Of a DNA stretch of 64,000 nucleotides, positions 62,174-64,000 are shown in pieces. The stretch is from CBDFKY01 sp965248995 (GTDB taxonomy: Bacteria > Pseudomonadota > Alphaproteobacteria > Rickettsiales > UBA998), in contig CBDFKY010000006.1 of assembly GCA_965248995.1 (NCBI GenBank), positions 248,001-312,000 of the forward strand. Direction: 5' to 3'. How positions within the stretch are numbered: the stretch's first letter is position 1; every line of letters begins with the position of its first letter. The position numbers and the translations under genes are program-made. Below the pieces are notes generated by a model. The model was not told where the DNA came from, ran no database searches, and saw only the letters and a program-made list of their open reading frames with translations.

Positions 62174-62707
62174 CTACGCGCCGATTTCACGGGTCCGGTT
62201 ACGTTCCGCGACATAGAGCAGCTGGGCGATTTTTTCCTGACGTTTCTTGAGCTCTTCCACCTGCTGCTTGTGCATGATGCGGTCCAGCATCAGGTCGACG
62301 AAATCCAGGAAGATGCCGATCACCGCCTCTACGTGCAGCTTGATCTTCTCGACGATCGGGTCGGCAATATTGCGCAATCCCTGCACGCCCTCCCGGGTCG
62401 CGGCCACTACCTGCTGCTGGTACGTGTCCAGCGCCGTATAGATCTTGCGCAGCGCCCGTTCCACGCGAGTGCGGCGGGTGGCGGCCTTATCCTTTTTGCC
62501 GGCGATCTCGATGAATTCCTCGCAGAGGATATCCGTGGAGTCGCCGATCTGGTTGACCAGCGGTTCGATCAGGTCCAGCTGGGATTCCGGGTTTTCCACC
62601 TGCGGGTCTTCGGCGGTGGAAAGCAGTTCCTCCGCCAGATTGTAGAGTTCCGCCACCTGATAGTATTTCAGTTCCAGTGTAGAGAGATCTTCCGTCATAT
62701 CAACCAA
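62174..62707 (-). CDS. Unknown helical protein
   Basis: 177 residues, almost entirely alpha-helical and charged, no signal peptide. A membrane-affine stretch 'AVIGIFLDFVDLMLDRIM' (about 129-146) is followed by a coiled-coil 'KQQVEELKKRQEKIAQLL'. No family recognised. It lies 30 bp downstream of the 352-residue unknown gene in the same direction, so the two may act together. Confidence 0.65.
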   Translation of the reverse strand: MVDMTEDLSTLELKYYQVAELYNLAEELLSTAEDPQVENPESQLDLIEPLVNQIGDSTDILCEEFIEIAGKKDKAATRRTRVERALRKIYTALDTYQQQVVAATREGVQGLRNIADPIVEKIKLHVEAVIGIFLDFVDLMLDRIMHKQQVEELKKRQEKIAQLLYVAERNRTREIGA

Positions 62708-62737
62708 CTTTAAAAAAGAGTAAATTCATCTAACCGA

Positions 62738-63796
62738 CTACGCTGCTCCTGTCAAGGCCAAATCCGGGTTCTGAGCGGCTAAAGCGCGGCGGGCCGCTTC
62801 GATATCGACTTTGGACATGTTCGCCAGTTGCGGACTGGAGGATGCGGCCGGCGCGGTATTCTGCGCCACGGCGCGGCCCTGCTGGCGTTCCGCTTCCACT
62901 TTGTCCCGCCAGTGGGTAGCCGAACGGCCAGCTTGCGGATAGGCTTCCGGTTCCGCCGCCACCACTGTTTCCTGGGTGATCATGTTGGGCTGCGATTGTT
63001 CCAGCGTTTTTTCGGGGGAATACGCAACCGGCATCACCTGGGTCGGAAGCACCGGCTGGCCGGGCAGGGCAATCACGTTGCCACCTTCTTTGGGAAGCGC
63101 TCCGATGGTGACCGGTTTGCCGTCCTTTCCCATTACCTGATTGGCGGCGAGACCTGCCGCCGCCACTCCTCCGGCTACCACTGCGGTGGTGGCGGGAACG
63201 TTCACTCCGTTTACTTCCTTGATATTTTTATCGGGCTTCTTATCGCTTTTCCCGCCCATCAGGTGAATGGCGCCCGACTCCGCCGCGTCCGCCGCCCGCT
63301 CGGAAATGGATTTTCCCGTGACGAAACCGACCACCAGATCGGGAATGATCGCCAGTCCCGAAATACCGAGTACGGAAGTACCCGCCAGCACCGCGCCCTT
63401 GGCGATTTTACCGGCGCCTTTGGCTCCGCGGCCATGCATGAAATCATTCGCCGCTTTGGCCACATAAACGGTGGCGATGACGCCCCCCACCACGTTGCCG
63501 AGCATGCCGAAATTAAAGGTATGCTTGACGCCTTCGCCGAGGCCGTTTGTCACCGCGTCGCCGAGTGGTTTCGCGCCGAGGTGCATCGCACCCTTCGCCA
63601 GTTCTTTTCCGACGAATGGGGTGCTTGCAGCTGCATTATAAGCCATGACAGAAGCGCCGGTTTTCCATACCGCATCAGCTGCACCGATCGTTTTTTCCGC
63701 CTTCCGCACGTTCTTCGCCGCGCCCGCCAGCTGGTCGGCGGCGTTTTTCTCGTCTTTTTTCTCCGGTTCTTTCAGGTACGGGTTTGCGTTGGCCAT
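62738..63796 (-). CDS. Unknown protein with glycine-rich hydrophobic centre
   Basis: 352 residues. Charged N-terminus, then a Gly/Ala-rich hydrophobic centre (about 90-165; 'GMLGNVVGGVIATVYVAKAA', 'GAVLAGTSVLGISGLAIIPD') that could be two membrane hairpins, and another short one near 200-220 ('ATTAVVAGGVAAAGLAAN'). The C-terminal 120 residues are disordered, Gln/Pro/Ala-rich. No family recognised. Divergent from fabD. Confidence 0.6.
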   Translation of the reverse strand: MANANPYLKEPEKKDEKNAADQLAGAAKNVRKAEKTIGAADAVWKTGASVMAYNAAASTPFVGKELAKGAMHLGAKPLGDAVTNGLGEGVKHTFNFGMLGNVVGGVIATVYVAKAANDFMHGRGAKGAGKIAKGAVLAGTSVLGISGLAIIPDLVVGFVTGKSISERAADAAESGAIHLMGGKSDKKPDKNIKEVNGVNVPATTAVVAGGVAAAGLAANQVMGKDGKPVTIGALPKEGGNVIALPGQPVLPTQVMPVAYSPEKTLEQSQPNMITQETVVAAEPEAYPQAGRSATHWRDKVEAERQQGRAVAQNTAPAASSSPQLANMSKVDIEAARRALAAQNPDLALTGAA

Positions 63797-63949
63797 GGGT
63801 CGGGAATCAGGGTTGAAGCCTCTTATTACCCTTCAATCCTAGCACCGGACGGTGACAGTTTGATGAACGAAGGGCTGGCAATCGCGAAAAATATTGCCTA
63901 ATGTGCGTCTCCGTTCACGTTATCATCCCCCTTTAGAAGGAGTTCGCCC

Positions 63950-64000
63950 ATGACCCATATCGCCTGTATCTTTCCCGGTCAGGGTTCGCAGGAACTGCAG
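63950..64000 (+). CDS. fabD: Malonyl-CoA:ACP transacylase, first codons (3'-partial)
   Basis: The last 51 bases encode MTHIACIFPGQGSQELQ, the invariant start of FabD. AGAAGGAG lies 8 nt before the ATG. The gene continues past the window. Confidence 0.85.
   Translation, partial: MTHIACIFPGQGSQELQ

Overview
The window is a stretch of alphaproteobacterial chromosome. The evidence is a Rickettsiales-style virB8-virB9-virB10-virB11-virD4 operon, the pyrH-frr / uppS-cdsA-dxr-rseP and mreC-mreD-mrdA-rodA clusters, the argS-SPOR-nagZ order, a membrane-anchored CycM-type cytochrome c, and MutL with an endonuclease motif. GC content looks moderately high in core genes and drops in several accessory patches. 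The mix of a vir-type type IV secretion system (T4SS), secreted RTX proteins and many unrecognised proteins suggests a host- or prey-associated lineage, but I cannot name the genus.

Layout. 1-4.1 kb: the end of an HK97-type portal gene, then a serralysin-like RTX metalloprotease whose 5' end overlaps a small secreted protein resembling TIMP/NTR-domain proteins, plus a decayed fragment of a second serralysin. 4.1-6.6 kb: mgtE and a PhaC-like hydrolase. 6.9-12.7 kb: the vir operon, coupled by ATGA overlaps and preceded by a palindrome. 12.8-22.8 kb: hinT, metC, a PAS-like protein, a sensor that looks like a pseudo-histidine kinase, a frameshifted unknown gene, a nodT-macB-macA efflux operon and a small secreted protein. 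23-25.3 kb: a coupled pair of unknown genes (the second DUF1152-like) and tRNA-Phe. 25.5-34.6 kb: psd-pssA-nagB-queE facing rseP-dxr-cdsA-uppS, then a two-gene unknown cassette between uppS and frr, then frr and pyrH. 34.8-36.9 kb: two unknown genes and rsmD. 37.4-42.5 kb: the cell-elongation cluster (mreC, mreD, mrdA, rodA) and tadA.

42.5-48 kb is the most plastic region. It holds three near-identical 117-bp double-hairpin elements bounded by TA dinucleotides. One has inserted into a gene: removing the element and one TA restores an uninterrupted reading frame whose protein aligns with the protein at 32.4 kb. This region also has CBU_0592-like and RDD membrane proteins, mutL, and a divergent trans-isoprenyl-diphosphate-synthase-like protein that keeps the first Asp-rich motif but not the second. 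48-64 kb: cimA, cytochrome c, engB, yidC, an LCM-type methyltransferase, nuoA-nuoB cut off from the rest of nuo, a secreted RTX/DUF5648 protein, rfbB-argS-SPOR-nagZ, pyrF, two unknown proteins and the first codons of fabD.

Working together: envelope growth and lipid genes (uppS, cdsA, psd, pssA, mreCD, mrdA, rodA, nagZ, nagB, SPOR protein, rseP, yidC) form the core. The vir genes, the RTX exoproteins and the scattered Ala/Pro/Gln-rich unknown proteins form a possible secretion and interaction layer. Calling any of the unknown proteins effectors is inference only.
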